This document shows, piece after piece, positions 23,085 to 31,113 of a stretch of 64,000 nucleotides of DNA; positions within the stretch are counted from its first letter, which is position 1, and every line of letters begins with the position of its first letter. Below the pieces are notes generated by a model, which was not told the DNA's origin, searched no databases, and saw nothing but the letters and a program-made list of their open reading frames with translations. Location: contig SVGZ01000004.1 in assembly GCA_015056045.1 (NCBI GenBank), forward strand, positions 62,001-126,000, read 5' to 3'. This DNA is from Clostridiales bacterium. GTDB taxonomy: Bacteria; Bacillota; Clostridia; Christensenellales; Christensenellaceae. The translations under genes and the position numbers were made by a program.

Positions 23085-23113
23085 GATATACACCATGCTT
23101 TTCTTCCTGTTAC
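23085..23113 (-). promoter_or_regulatory. ECF-type promoter of the 22906 peptide gene
   Basis: Minus strand: GTAACA (23113-23108), 14 bases, GTGTATATC (23093-23085). An extended -10 for the divergent methylase gene lies about 5 bases away. Confidence 0.8.
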
Positions 23114-23114
23114 A

Positions 23115-23123
23115 TGCTATAAT
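23115..23123 (+). promoter_or_regulatory. Extended -10 promoter of the methylase gene
   Basis: TGC-TATAAT, 30 bases before the methylase start, next to the divergent ECF-type promoter. Confidence 0.55.
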
Positions 23124-23152
23124 GCCTGTATAAAAGATTTTTTGGAAAAGCG

Positions 23153-24796
23153 ATGAAAAAGACACCGATATCCCCGGCAACCAAACGCAACTGGGAAAAA
23201 CTGCATATCGACGGAAAAGACCGCTTGAAAGCACGCGCCAATAAGCGCCTTTCCGAAAAGAGATTTGCACCTGTGGGTTACCTCACAGATGCTTCTTTGC
23301 GTGCGCTTGGGGAAAAGCTTGCGGAAATGTCCGGAAATCCGATGGATAAGCTCTATTCTTTGGGCTTGGGGCAGCTTTTACGCAGCGGTATTGCGGAAAA
23401 ACCGCACGTACAGGCTTTTCTTTCGCGTTTTTCCTGCAAAATCATTCCCGAACTGTTGAAAACAGAACTCCCCGAAGGCGATGCTTTGGGCTATCTCTAT
23501 CAGATGTTATTACCCGAAGGCAAGCGCAGCGAAAACGGTGTTTACTATACGCCAAAGGGAGTCGCTTCTTCTTTATGCGAAGGGCTTTCCTTTGCCAAAG
23601 GCGAAAGGCTTCTCGATCCATGCTGCGGAAGCGGTGCGTTTTTCCTGTCGCTCGGCAATGCAGAACCGGGTCAGCTTTACGGCATCGATACGGACGAAAC
23701 TGCGCTGATGATCGCCGGCATCAACCTGCTGCTGCAATATCAAGACAGGGAATTTATGCCAAAGCTGTATTTGTTCGACTTTCTTTCGGAAAAAAAGCTG
23801 TCTTTTTCTGCGGATTTTGACTATATCGTGGCAAATCCGCCCTGGGGACAGCTAAAAGAAGATAAACATTCGGCTTTTCGGGATCGTTTTGCCGATTTCT
23901 TTATCCGTGCCTATGCGGAAGCAAAGGAAAATGCAGAGATTCGTTTCCTGTTTCCCGAATCTTTCCTGCGCATCGGTGCGCATACAGACCTTCGCCGTTT
24001 CATGCTCGAAAAGGGAACGATAGAAAAAATTTCCTTGTATCAGCGGCCTTTTGCAGGCGTTTTTTCGGGAAGTGCAGGGCTCTTTTTTGCAAAAAAGAAA
24101 GAGGACACGAATGTCCTCGTAAAAAAAGAAGGGCAAGAGCCCCGATCTGTTCCGCAAAGCGTTTTTTCGCTGACGGCAAAGCATATTTTCTTTTTCCCGA
24201 CAGAAAAAGAGCGTGAAAAGCTCGCCTTGCTGCAGAAAAAAGCCGCGTATACCTTAAAAGACAGCCTTTTTGCGCTGGGCATCGTCACGGGCGATAATAA
24301 AAATATGCTGAAAAATGAACCTGCGGACGGATTTGAACCGATCTTTTTAGGGCGTGATATTTCGCCGTATGCGCTGAGCAAACCGCAGTTTTACATCGAT
24401 TTTGATCGAAAAAAGCTGCAGCAGGCGGCAAAAGAAGAGCTTTACCGTGCGGAAGAAAAGCTCGTATACCGCTTCATTGCGAAAAGACCCGTCGTTGCCT
24501 ATGACGATGAAAAGAGATTGTTTTTAAACAGTGCGAATATATTGATCCCAAAGATCCCCGGAATGTCCCCGAAAACGGTCATGGCTTTCCTCAATTCCGC
24601 TTTTTACGGCGAGATCTATCAGCTCATTTTCGGCGATTTAAAGATATTAAAGAGCGACCTTTGCGAATTGCCTTTCCCGAAGCTTTTGCCGGAAGAGGAT
24701 GCGTACTTTTCCGCATTGGCAGAGGATGCCATAAAGGGAAAAAAGGGAAGCACAGAAGCGATCGACCGTGCTGTTGAAGCCTATTTTATGCAATAA
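23153..24796 (+). CDS. N6-adenine DNA methylase (solitary)
   Basis: 547 residues. The SAM-binding motif LLDPCCGSGAFFLSL and catalytic motif NPPWGQ mark a gamma-class N6-adenine methylase. The preceding YYTPKGVASSL segment is typical of type I/IIG and Eco57I-like enzymes. The C-terminal ~200 residues (IFLGRDISPYALSKPQFYIDF, IPGMSPKTVMAFLNS) look like a TaqI-type target-recognition domain. No nuclease domain and no restriction gene is adjacent, so it may be an orphan methylase. It is divergent from the peptide cluster and ends at a bidirectional terminator. The specificity cannot be predicted. Confidence 0.82.
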   Translation: MKKTPISPATKRNWEKLHIDGKDRLKARANKRLSEKRFAPVGYLTDASLRALGEKLAEMSGNPMDKLYSLGLGQLLRSGIAEKPHVQAFLSRFSCKIIPELLKTELPEGDALGYLYQMLLPEGKRSENGVYYTPKGVASSLCEGLSFAKGERLLDPCCGSGAFFLSLGNAEPGQLYGIDTDETALMIAGINLLLQYQDREFMPKLYLFDFLSEKKLSFSADFDYIVANPPWGQLKEDKHSAFRDRFADFFIRAYAEAKENAEIRFLFPESFLRIGAHTDLRRFMLEKGTIEKISLYQRPFAGVFSGSAGLFFAKKKEDTNVLVKKEGQEPRSVPQSVFSLTAKHIFFFPTEKEREKLALLQKKAAYTLKDSLFALGIVTGDNKNMLKNEPADGFEPIFLGRDISPYALSKPQFYIDFDRKKLQQAAKEELYRAEEKLVYRFIAKRPVVAYDDEKRLFLNSANILIPKIPGMSPKTVMAFLNSAFYGEIYQLIFGDLKILKSDLCELPFPKLLPEEDAYFSALAEDAIKGKKGSTEAIDRAVEAYFMQ

Positions 24797-24797
24797 A

Positions 24798-24830
24798 AAA
24801 GGAATGAGCTTTTTACTCATTCCTTAATTT
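24798..24830. terminator. Bidirectional terminator
   Basis: AAGGAATGAG-CTTTTTA-CTCATTCCTT between convergent genes. Confidence 0.88.
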
Positions 24831-24831
24831 A

Positions 24832-25713
24832 TTATTCTGTGCGTTCTTTGCCGAGGAAGCAGAGACAAAGTGTGCCTGGTCCGCAATGTGCGCCAATGAC
24901 CGGGCCAATATCCATCAGCAGGATGTTCTTGAAGCCAAGACGTTCTTCCGCTTCTTTTTTCAAGAGAGCAGCGCCTTCGGGATTATCCGCATGACCGATG
25001 ACGAGGATATCGTTGTAAATATCTTCATCGATGAAGTTCTCCTGTGCGGTGTTGATGAGGTATTTGACGAGCTTGCGCTTGCCTTTGACCTTGTCATAGG
25101 CGACGATCGTGCCGTCACGCTTGAGGAGAAGTACGGGCTTGAGGTCAAGGATCGTTCCCAATGTTGCGGTAACGGTGCTGACACGGCCTGTTTTCTTGAG
25201 GTGCATAAGGTCATCCACGCTGAAGAAATGCAGTGCGTGCATGCAGTTATCGCGAACCCACTGTGCGACAGCATCGAAAGATCTGCCTTCTTCCTGCATC
25301 TTGACGGCATGCCATACAAGAAGACCTGCGCCCATAGCGATGGATTTGGAGTCGATCAGTTCGATCCTTGCTTCGGGGTAATTTTCGAGCGCGTTTTTGC
25401 GGGCAAGTTCGCAAAGCTCAAAATGTCCGCTGAGTTTCGAGGAAAAGACGATATAGAGGATGTCTTTGCCCTGTTTCAAAATATCTTCGAAAAATTCCTG
25501 AATATCGATCGGCGGTCTTGTCGCAGTGGAAGCCTGTGCGCCGTTGCGGATCGCCTCATAATACGCCTTGAAATCGGTATTTTTGCCGAGATCAAAAAGT
25601 TTTTCTTCGCCATCAAGGCTATAGGGCATCAGGAATACGGGAACGTTATGTTCTTCCGCAAAATAATAGGGGATTTCGGAATCCGAATCTGCCATAACGA
25701 CATATTCTCGCAT
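24832..25713 (-). CDS. DegV family fatty-acid-binding protein
   Basis: 293 residues, the normal DegV length. DegV features: DSDSEIP at the start, the STATRPP segment, FSSKLSGHFE, and LKKTGRVS followed by ILDLKPVLLL. DegV (FakB-like) proteins carry fatty acids for a FakA kinase in membrane lipid synthesis from exogenous fatty acids; no fakA is seen nearby. GAAAGGAG precedes the ATG and a consensus promoter lies upstream. Confidence 0.9.
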   Translation of the reverse strand: MREYVVMADSDSEIPYYFAEEHNVPVFLMPYSLDGEEKLFDLGKNTDFKAYYEAIRNGAQASTATRPPIDIQEFFEDILKQGKDILYIVFSSKLSGHFELCELARKNALENYPEARIELIDSKSIAMGAGLLVWHAVKMQEEGRSFDAVAQWVRDNCMHALHFFSVDDLMHLKKTGRVSTVTATLGTILDLKPVLLLKRDGTIVAYDKVKGKRKLVKYLINTAQENFIDEDIYNDILVIGHADNPEGAALLKKEAEERLGFKNILLMDIGPVIGAHCGPGTLCLCFLGKERTE

Positions 25714-25784
25714 AAAATGCTCCTTTCGGCCGGGCTTTAAAAAATAAAAAAGATAAATAAAAACAAATCTGCCCGGTTACACAA

Positions 25785-25813
25785 ATCATACAATAAAATA
25801 TATCTTTTTTCAA
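25785..25813 (-). promoter_or_regulatory. Sigma-A promoter of degV-like gene
   Basis: TTGAAA, 17 bases, TATGAT on the minus strand. Confidence 0.65.
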
Positions 25814-25877
25814 CAATATTATCGAAAGCCGCTTTGTAAAGAATCTGATAAATCGATGTCTTTTCGCCTGCTTTTCG

Positions 25878-25906
25878 TTGAGAAAAAATTTTGATGTTGC
25901 TATAAT
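25878..25906 (+). promoter_or_regulatory. Sigma-A promoter of lipoprotein gene
   Basis: TTGAGA, 17 bases, TATAAT with a TGC extended -10. Confidence 0.7.
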
Positions 25907-25938
25907 AAGTACATAGATTTATTTTGCGCGAGGCTTGT

Positions 25939-26946
25939 ATGAAAAGGAATATTTTTTATAGCATAGCACTGATATTTTTAGCCGCAGCCATGGTATTTTC
26001 CATGACAGGCTGCAGCAATAAAGAGGAAGAAAAACCTTCTGTGCCGGTGTCTATCCGCACGAGAGAACCGGAGCCTTCGGAAGAGCCGGAAGCTGTTTTT
26101 AAAAAGCTCGAAAACAATATCATCAAAGCACCCGACGGCACAAAATATATCCCCTATGCACAGCAGGATCAGGTCGCATTCTTTGAAGATTTCAGCATCT
26201 GGACAAATTACAGCAACTACATTGGCTATGTCGAAGGGCAGCCCCGTGGTATCGATGTCTTTGAAGAGCTGGGCTATGAAAATTATGAGGAATACCTGAC
26301 GGTCGAAGGCGAGATCGAATACGGTCTTTATGCCCTTGATGACGGAAATCTCGAAGAAGGCGTATACCCCGAATGGATCTTTGCCTATTTCTATTCGAGG
26401 GAAGATGCCGTCGGCAAAAACGATGAAGACCAGACAAAGGAAAAGACAGCCTATTTTTACCACAGAGAAGATAAATATGAAGAGACATTCTCTTTCCTCA
26501 AGTGTTCGAGGTTCGTCATTGCGGAGGATAACGAGCTTTCGGATAAATCGCTCCTGTTAAACGATGTCGGCCTGACCGATCCGGAGCAGATCGCAAACTT
26601 TACGGCAGAACTTGCCGCGCCGATACCGCTTGCACTAAACCGCATCGATGAGATGTATGTCGATTATATTTACGATAAATATTACAACAAGAGCAAGGAT
26701 CAGTTTAAAGAAGAAACCGAAGAGCAGATCTATGACATGAATACGCGCAGAAGCTTCAAGCTGATCGGCTTCATGAGCGATAACGATGTCTTTGGCTATG
26801 CGGTGCAGCTGAACCGTTACGGAAAATTCGGCTATACCTTTACGCTTGATGGTGCGGAATATATCATCAGCAGCAGATGGATACCGATGCTTGTCGAAGG
26901 CGTGGAAAACATCCCCGAATACCTCATGGAAAGCACGGCAGAATAA
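25939..26946 (+). CDS. Putative lipoprotein of unknown function
   Basis: 335 residues. A signal peptide with lipobox (MVFSMTGCSN) should anchor it to the membrane surface. After a Glu/Pro-rich linker (EPEPSEEPE) comes an acidic, Tyr-rich globular domain (WTNYSNYIGYVEG, EEYLTVEGEIEYGLY) that I do not recognise. Start taken at MKRNIF; an upstream in-frame TTG was rejected as there is no reason to extend. It is monocistronic with a good promoter and is followed 51 bases later by trmO. Confidence 0.8.
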   Translation: MKRNIFYSIALIFLAAAMVFSMTGCSNKEEEKPSVPVSIRTREPEPSEEPEAVFKKLENNIIKAPDGTKYIPYAQQDQVAFFEDFSIWTNYSNYIGYVEGQPRGIDVFEELGYENYEEYLTVEGEIEYGLYALDDGNLEEGVYPEWIFAYFYSREDAVGKNDEDQTKEKTAYFYHREDKYEETFSFLKCSRFVIAEDNELSDKSLLLNDVGLTDPEQIANFTAELAAPIPLALNRIDEMYVDYIYDKYYNKSKDQFKEETEEQIYDMNTRRSFKLIGFMSDNDVFGYAVQLNRYGKFGYTFTLDGAEYIISSRWIPMLVEGVENIPEYLMESTAE

Positions 26947-26997
26947 CAGATCAGATGCTCCTTTATCGGGGCATTTTTTCTTCCCGAAAGGAAATTT

Positions 26998-27696
26998 ATG
27001 AAAGAAAGCTTCAATCTGCGCCCGATCGCGCATATCAAAAGTGATTTTACGACAAAATTCGGCATTCCCAGGCAAAGCGGTATGGCTTCCTCTTTGCGTT
27101 GTGAAATCATTTTTGAGCCGGCATTTCGCGATGAAAATGCACTCCGCGGGCTTGAGGGATATTCGCATATCTGGTTGATCTGGGGTTTTTCGGGCTTCAT
27201 TGCCGAAGAAGAAAAGCCTTTTTCGCCGATGGTCAAGCCGCCGAGGCTTGGCGGTAAAAAAAGAATGGGCGTTTTTGCCACACGTTCACCGAACAGACCG
27301 AACCCGATTGGTTTATCCTGCGTTAAGCTCATCGGCATCGAAAAGCGGCCGAACAAAGGCTGTGTGCTGATCGTTTCAGGCGCAGACCTCATGGATGGTA
27401 CACCGATCTATGATATCAAGCCCTACCTGCCCTATGCAGACAGTATTCCCGATGCCAAAGGCGGTTTTGCCGAAGAACAGCTTTCCTATAAGCTCGAGGT
27501 CGATTTCCCCGAAGAATGGCTCGTTCTGATCCCAAAGGAAAAGCGTGCAGCCCTGATTGAAGCGCTTTCGCTTGACCCAAGGCCTTCTTATCTGACCGAT
27601 CCGACCTTGCCCTATGGTTTTGCATATGCCGGTTTCGATATTCGCTTCCGCGTATCGGATGGAAAGATCAGCGTCTTCGAAGTAGTGAAATATTAA
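26998..27696 (+). CDS. trmO: tRNA t6A37 N6-methyltransferase TrmO
   Basis: 232 residues. The TrmO/TsaA beta-barrel signature is clear: IAHIKSDF at the start, ALRGLEGYSHIWLIWGF, and ATRSPNRPNPIGLSCV, followed by a C-terminal extension with SYLTDPTLPYG. TrmO methylates N6 of t6A at tRNA position 37 using SAM. CGAAAGGAA precedes the ATG. A terminator follows. Family assignment is strong; the exact activity is inferred from the family. Confidence 0.92.
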   Translation: MKESFNLRPIAHIKSDFTTKFGIPRQSGMASSLRCEIIFEPAFRDENALRGLEGYSHIWLIWGFSGFIAEEEKPFSPMVKPPRLGGKKRMGVFATRSPNRPNPIGLSCVKLIGIEKRPNKGCVLIVSGADLMDGTPIYDIKPYLPYADSIPDAKGGFAEEQLSYKLEVDFPEEWLVLIPKEKRAALIEALSLDPRPSYLTDPTLPYGFAYAGFDIRFRVSDGKISVFEVVKY

Positions 27697-27709
27697 CAAA
27701 AACAGAAAG

Positions 27710-27757
27710 AAACCCCTTTTTTCCGCATATAAATGCAGAAGGAAAGGGGTTTTTATT
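27710..27757 (+). terminator. Terminator of trmO
   Basis: AAACCCCTTTT paired with AAGGAAAGGGGTTT, then TTATTTT. The descending arm also carries the apparent ribosome site of the next gene. Confidence 0.75.
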
Positions 27758-28204
27758 TTGCGTGATTTGCGGCAGCTTTTTTATGAAAACAGATGGAAAA
27801 ATCTGCTTTGGCTTTTTTTGCTCATCAGCTTTTTTCTGGCAGGCTTTTTCGCCGTCTTTTTTTCGGGGAAAAAGATCGTATGGTTGTTTTTGCCGATCGT
27901 TTTGCTGATCGATCTTCTGCTCATTCTGTTTGTGCAGAAAAAAGCCTTCGTGGTGATTTTCTGCTTGTCGCTCAGCATCAGACCGCTGTTGTTCGGGCTT
28001 TGCTGGCGCGCAGTTTTTCATGCATCGGGGATCCTTTTGCGCATCGTTTTGGGGCCGATTTTTGCCTTTTCGTTTTTGTGTATGCTCGCAGCTTCGCTTC
28101 TGCTCTATGGGGATCTGTGCGAAAGAAAATGCCTGATAAACGGGAAAATTTATCTGTATTGGCTCGCCATGTATGGGACTGCCGTTTTTGCGGCGTTGTT
28201 ATAA
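27758..28204 (+). CDS. Small integral membrane protein
   Basis: 148 residues with about four membrane helices (LLWLFLLISFFLAGFFAVFF, IVWLFLPIVLLIDLLLILF and later ones) and a short loop LCERKCLINGK. I do not recognise the family. The only plausible start is a TTG whose ribosome site GGAAAGG lies within the terminator stem of trmO, which is unusual. The following gene starts 11 bases after the stop, so the two are likely cotranscribed. Confidence 0.6.
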   Translation: MRDLRQLFYENRWKNLLWLFLLISFFLAGFFAVFFSGKKIVWLFLPIVLLIDLLLILFVQKKAFVVIFCLSLSIRPLLFGLCWRAVFHASGILLRIVLGPIFAFSFLCMLAASLLLYGDLCERKCLINGKIYLYWLAMYGTAVFAALL

Positions 28205-28214
28205 AGGAGAAAAG

Positions 28215-28928
28215 ATGGACTATAAAAGAAATATGATCGTGCTGAAAAATAAATCGGGCGAAAGCCGTTTGTTGTTGCTGGAAAGGCGTTTCGGGCAAAG
28301 ATTCAGCCTTGATCTCAAGGAAAATGAGCAGCTTTTTGTCTTTACGGGCGAAGAAGAATTTTTCCCGCTGCAGCAGGATTTTGAACAGCCCCGTGTTGAG
28401 GATATCTGTGCAGCCTGCATCAGGCAGGATGGGAGAATCACTTTTTTTGGAGCAAACCGCAGTTTTGCAGAGGAAGAAGCTCTTTTATACTTGCAGCATG
28501 AAACGGAAAAACCCGAAACACCGATGCCAAAACATATCGAAATTCCCGAAGAAAACGAAACACCGAATACGGCCGCTGCTTTTCATTTTGCCGATGAAAG
28601 CCCACGCCTGCCCTATATTCCGGCAAGGCTTTTCAACAGCATGAACGAAATACAACCGCAGCCCGATTGCCCGATCGTGCCGAAAATCGCAGCGTTGAAT
28701 CCTTTTCCAAGGCAGTTCCCTTTCTCCGAATGGCGAAAAGTTTCTTTTTCTATCGCCGGTTGGCATTACCTCACGGGAGAGATCTATGAAGACGGCGAAA
28801 TTACCGCAAAAGCCGTTGCCGTGCCCGGTGAATATGCGCCCATGCCGCCGGGAAATCTGCCGGAATTTTCGAGATTTTGTGCCGGTGAGCTTGGCGGCTA
28901 TTGGGTCTATATCGAAAAACAGGAATAA
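28215..28928 (+). CDS. Hypothetical protein
   Basis: 237 residues, soluble, no signal peptide or membrane helix. The N-terminal half is beta-rich (MIVLKNKSGESRLLLLERRF); a Pro/Glu-rich linker (EIPEENETPNTAAAF) leads to a compact C-terminal domain ending GELGGYWVYIEKQE. I do not recognise it. AAAGGAG precedes the ATG, 11 bases after the membrane protein gene, so the two may work together. Confidence 0.72.
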   Translation: MDYKRNMIVLKNKSGESRLLLLERRFGQRFSLDLKENEQLFVFTGEEEFFPLQQDFEQPRVEDICAACIRQDGRITFFGANRSFAEEEALLYLQHETEKPETPMPKHIEIPEENETPNTAAAFHFADESPRLPYIPARLFNSMNEIQPQPDCPIVPKIAALNPFPRQFPFSEWRKVSFSIAGWHYLTGEIYEDGEITAKAVAVPGEYAPMPPGNLPEFSRFCAGELGGYWVYIEKQE

Positions 28929-29032
28929 TCAAGAAAGATTGTCGACTGTCATCGAAGAATCGGGAAACGCCAGCAATCGTCAAAAGAATCCTTTTTTGCA
29001 TAGTAAAATGAAGAAAAAAAGGAAAAAACGCC

Positions 29033-29836
29033 ATGATACAGATAGAAAATTACAGGAAAACAGAAGAAGAATGCCTGATGCAGATCCCGATCGGGAGCAT
29101 CCGTACAAATCCCTATCAGCCGAGAAAGAGCTTTTCCGATGAAGCTTTGCATGAACTTTCCGCATCGATCCGCCGATACGGGCTTTTGCAGCCGATCACC
29201 GTCAGGCGCATCCGCAATGGTTATGAGCTGATCGCCGGCGAGAGAAGACTCCGTGCAAGCAAACTCGCCGGTCTGCACATGATCTCCTGCATCGTCATCC
29301 CACAGCTCGCCGATCAGGACAGTGCCATGCTCGCCATGATCGAAAACCTACAGCGGGAAAACCTGAATTTCTTTGAAGAAGCGGAAGGTTACCAGAACCT
29401 CATCAAAAAGAACGGACTCACGCAGGAAGAACTTGCACGCCGTTTATCCAAAAACCAATCGACGATCGCCAACAAGCTGCGCATTTTGCGCTTGCCGAAA
29501 AGCGTCCGTGAGCGCATTCTGCACCATGCCCTGACCGAAAGGCACGCAAGAGCACTCCTTCGCCTGCACGATGAAAAAGCACAGCTTTCGATGATTGATA
29601 AGATCGTCCGGGATGGTCTTTCCGTCAAAGCGACGGAGATCCTTGTCGAAAAAGAGCTGCTCCGTCTATATGGCGAGGAAGAGGAAACGCCCGAAAAAGA
29701 CAGCAAAACGGAAGAGGAAACTTTTATCGACACGATCAAAAGCCTTATCGCAAGGCGAAGTGAGCTCCGCTGCAGTGTGGAGGAAAGCGAAGAAAATGAT
29801 TACAGAGAGATCCGCATCCGCTTTTATTCGCATTGA
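29033..29836 (+). CDS. ParB/Noc-like DNA-binding protein
   Basis: 267 residues. The ParB N-terminal domain is clear: IPIGSIRTNPYQPRKSF and the CTP-binding motif GERRLRASKLAG, followed by ENLQRENLNFFEEAEGY and a helix-turn-helix (TQEELARRLSKNQSTIANKL). The C-terminus is short and acidic, suggesting a Noc-like nucleoid-occlusion protein or a solitary ParB rather than a plasmid partition protein. No parA or rsmG gene is adjacent, which is unusual for either. AAAGGAA precedes the ATG. Confidence 0.88.
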   Translation: MIQIENYRKTEEECLMQIPIGSIRTNPYQPRKSFSDEALHELSASIRRYGLLQPITVRRIRNGYELIAGERRLRASKLAGLHMISCIVIPQLADQDSAMLAMIENLQRENLNFFEEAEGYQNLIKKNGLTQEELARRLSKNQSTIANKLRILRLPKSVRERILHHALTERHARALLRLHDEKAQLSMIDKIVRDGLSVKATEILVEKELLRLYGEEEETPEKDSKTEEETFIDTIKSLIARRSELRCSVEESEENDYREIRIRFYSH

Positions 29837-29894
29837 AAGGGAAGGAGAAGCATGATAAAATAAAGGCAAGGTCAAAGAGGAGGTCCTGTACTTT

Positions 29895-31112
29895 ATGGAG
29901 AAAAAACTTGGCTTTATTCCCGAAGCGGAAAGCATTATCAGAGAAGCACTTGAAGACATCGTAAAAAGCGGGTTCGTCCCCGGATGCGGCGTTATGGTCG
30001 GCTATAAGGGCGAAAAGGTTTTTGAAATTTATACAGGCATTGCCGATAAAGAAACAGGAAAAGCGGTTTCGGCAGATACGCGCTACCGTATGTATTCCAT
30101 GACAAAAGTCTTTACGGTTTCCGCCGTGATGCAGCTTTGGGACAGAGGGCTTATCCGCCTCAATGATCCCTTATCCAAATTCATTCCCGAATATGCAAAC
30201 CCCGTTGTTGCCGTCTGTGGGATGAGCGGCAATTATCAGCTCGTTCCGGCAGAACGTGAGATCATGATCTATGACCTCCTCACGATGACATCGGGCATCC
30301 CCTATGATGCAGAAGGCCCGACAGGCAAAGTGATTTCTGATATTACAGCACGCTGGGCTGCGGATAAAAAAGAAGGCAAAGACTGGGATACTATCCGCGT
30401 TGCCCGTGAGCTTGCCAAAGCACCGCTGCTTTTCCAGCCGGGAAAATATTTCCAGTATGGCCTTTCGCATGATATTTTAGGTGCAGTCATCGAAGTGATC
30501 ACAGGCAAAAACCTCTATGAATACTTAAAAGAAAACTTCTTTATGCCGCTCGGTATGGATTCGGCAAAATTTGAAATCGACGAGTCGAACCGTGAGCTCA
30601 TGGCAGAAGTTTATGGTGCTTCGGGTAAACCCGCAAAAGGCATGGGCAGCCCGATCATCGATACGAGCCTCGGCTATGATAAACCCCGTTTCTTCTCCGG
30701 CGGTGCAGGTCTTGTCTGCACAATGGGCGATTATTTTAAGTTCGTCCGCATGCTCGCACATAACGGTACGGTTGACGGTAAGCGCTATTTAAGCCGCAAA
30801 GCGATCGAAATGATCTCCACACCGCAGCTCAACGCAAGACAGATGCAGACCTATAACGCTGCGGATGAAAGCCCGAACAATATTTACCGCGGCTATAACT
30901 ACGGTTTCGGTGTGCGTGTCTGCACGGAACCCGGCATCAGTGCCGATGCAAACAGCAAAGGCGAATATGGCTGGGCAGGTGCTCTTGGCACATGGATGTT
31001 TGTCGATCCGGAAGAAGATATTTTCCTTGTTTATGTCCATCAGCGCACACCCGTTGACCATGAAGCCTATATGCCGCAGGTTTGCCGTGCGGTCTATTCC
31101 GCACTGAAATAA
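29895..31112 (+). CDS. Beta-lactamase-fold serine hydrolase
   Basis: 405 residues. The class C/esterase SxxK motif is in YSMTKVF (Ser near residue 69), with supporting segments LLTMTSGIPYD and FQYGLSHDILGAVIEVITGK (Tyr of YxN-like motif) and GWAGALGTWMFVDP near the end. There is no signal peptide, so it is probably a cytoplasmic esterase or peptidase rather than a resistance beta-lactamase. GAGGAGG precedes the ATG. The pyridoxal kinase gene starts one base after its stop, giving a tight pair. Confidence 0.85.
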   Translation: MEKKLGFIPEAESIIREALEDIVKSGFVPGCGVMVGYKGEKVFEIYTGIADKETGKAVSADTRYRMYSMTKVFTVSAVMQLWDRGLIRLNDPLSKFIPEYANPVVAVCGMSGNYQLVPAEREIMIYDLLTMTSGIPYDAEGPTGKVISDITARWAADKKEGKDWDTIRVARELAKAPLLFQPGKYFQYGLSHDILGAVIEVITGKNLYEYLKENFFMPLGMDSAKFEIDESNRELMAEVYGASGKPAKGMGSPIIDTSLGYDKPRFFSGGAGLVCTMGDYFKFVRMLAHNGTVDGKRYLSRKAIEMISTPQLNARQMQTYNAADESPNNIYRGYNYGFGVRVCTEPGISADANSKGEYGWAGALGTWMFVDPEEDIFLVYVHQRTPVDHEAYMPQVCRAVYSALK

Positions 31113-31113
31113 T

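Noticed and set aside
20660-23113. Repeated TTTTGTTCTGTCTTkATATACAC blocks as a dispersed repeat or CRISPR
   Set aside because: Each copy lies at a fixed place before a peptide gene and contains promoter boxes; they are regulatory regions of paralogous genes.
23153-24796. Restriction-modification or defence island
   Set aside because: Only a methylase is present, with no nuclease gene beside it; the TIR-like protein at 6952 lacks the catalytic Glu and is in an export operon.
29895-31112. Antibiotic-resistance beta-lactamase
   Set aside because: There is SxxK but no signal peptide, and the neighbour is a vitamin kinase; a cytoplasmic esterase or peptidase is more likely.
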